From positions 8,928,001 to 8,992,000 of the forward strand of contig NC_135046.1 of NCBI RefSeq assembly GCF_051020975.1: 64,000 nucleotides of DNA, read 5' to 3'. The position numbers and the translations under genes are program-made. Below, in pieces: positions 62,986 through 64,000 of the stretch (position 1 is the first letter of the stretch; each line of letters opens with the position of its first letter). Under the pieces are notes generated by a model, which saw nothing but the letters and a program-made list of their open reading frames with translations, ran no database searches and was not told the origin of the DNA. The stretch is from Osmia lignaria lignaria. Lineage: Eukaryota > Arthropoda > Insecta > Hymenoptera > Megachilidae.

Positions 62986-64000
62986 GCTATACTCTAAGCA
63001 GAAGCTCCTGTCTTCGTCGAGCCCGTTGCGATCACATGACGACGACACCTCGAGTTTTATCGACGCTCCTCTACACGTGCTAGGTTTTCAGCGGCCGGTT
63101 TTGCTCCCCGTTGGGTCCGGGAACATACGTATGTGCCAGCTTCGATATCGGTGTCTATTAGACAGGTGACGCGAAGGAATGTAAAATCCGTGAAGTCGAG
63201 GAATCGAATTGAATCGAGATACATGGATTTGTACATTCGATATTTTGTAACACTGGGCTGTAACTTTACGATCGATTGGAGAACTTATAAATCGGGCAGA
63301 GAGAAATTTCTGCGAACTTTAATTTTATAGAAATTAATATGAAGAAGTGGAGGGTATCAAATTTTTGTATTTTGAAATATAGTGTATAAAAGTACGTGAA
63401 AAAATTCAAATTAAAAATCAAACGATTAACATAATACATTTGCCATTTAAATAAAAGTGGAAACGAGAACCCTCGTAACTTGAATGAAATTGAGTATTTA
63501 ATTAGTGGAATCCAATAACCACCGTCTGATACGGTAAAAATCGTTTGATCAGTAACTTTTTTCACCCAGAAATTGAATTCGTAGTTGGTATATACGTTTT
63601 ATCGGGTAAAATTATACTGGTACCTTTTAAATCGTGTCTATTTCCACTAAATCGGTATATTTTTTTCCAGTCAAAACTACACGAATGTCCTTCATTAAAT
63701 TTGAAACGCGTGTACGTTTCAGCGTGGACATTTTGATTAAATTTCATAAATATTGATTAAATTGCGCGCGATCCATCGTCCAATTTAATATGTACGCTGC
63801 ATATTGAACCGAATCGAATTTTTCCAACATTCCCCCCGGTGATTTCTCGGATTCATCGAATTAAATTTTAAACGAAGCTCCATTGTAATTCAAGTCCATC
63901 GTTTGAAGAATCAGAAAAGCAGGAAGAGCGGAGGGAACGGGAGAGCTATTGAAGAGGAAGTAGTCAAACCAAGCGGTCGTTCACCCTTTGACTCCGTAGA

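Larger units (their letters stand above)
55330..64000. other. Non-coding stretch, no gene seen
   Basis: AT-rich at 58930-59900, 60330-60920, 61190-61780 and 63200-63900, CpG-rich in between. A possible exon at 62202-62368 (CAG at 62199-62201, AAG|GTGAGA at 62369) has stops in all three frames, so it could only be non-coding. Frames at 62509-63048 (- strand) translate the strand-biased simple sequence. Nothing else recognised. Confidence 0.55.

Overview
The window reads as non-coding DNA from an animal nuclear genome, most probably an insect. GC content is intermediate and patchy. CpG is plentiful, there are many short poly-A/poly-T tracts and GA/CT microsatellites, no operon-like gene packing, and no long conserved reading frame in 64 kb. 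High CpG with alternating AT-rich and CpG-rich patches is typical of hymenopteran (bee, ant, wasp) genomes. That placement is an inference from composition and not from a recognised gene.

I found no protein-coding gene, tRNA, rRNA, known microRNA, CRISPR array or intact transposon that I can name. Almost all open frames are short, begin at non-ATG codons and read as arbitrary translations of CpG-rich DNA. The window is therefore either one or more very large introns or an intergenic gene desert.

The strongest single signal is at 8549-8645 on the + strand. A 21-nt polypyrimidine tract runs into CAG and then directly into GTAAGT, so a 3' splice site and a 5' splice site touch with no exon between them. 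About 62-66 nt downstream lie two overlapping further 5' splice sites. This is the layout of a recursive-splicing (ratchet) site with a short RS-exon. It suggests that at least the left part of the window is inside a long intron of a + strand gene whose coding exons lie outside.

Layout: 1-8500 is mixed CpG-rich DNA with AT-rich patches and a purine-rich block (about 4855-5300). 8549-8645 is the recursive-splice candidate. 8930-9690 is an AT-rich stretch with protein-like composition: a broken + strand frame ending at 9342 overlaps a 134-codon ATG-started frame on the - strand. 9700-51100 is non-coding with scattered microsatellites, palindromes, a TATA-like element at 18203 and a G-quadruplex motif at 35629. 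22259-22912, 51136-51822 and 53544-54236 hold the three longest open frames (217-230 codons, all - strand), none resembling a protein family I know. 55229-55259 precedes a strong isolated 5' splice-site match. 62560-62990 shows a sharp purine-to-pyrimidine strand switch with a small tandem repeat.

No genes can be shown to work together here. The useful hypotheses are about RNA processing (8.5 kb), a possible degraded coding insertion (8.9-9.7 kb) and regulatory DNA.
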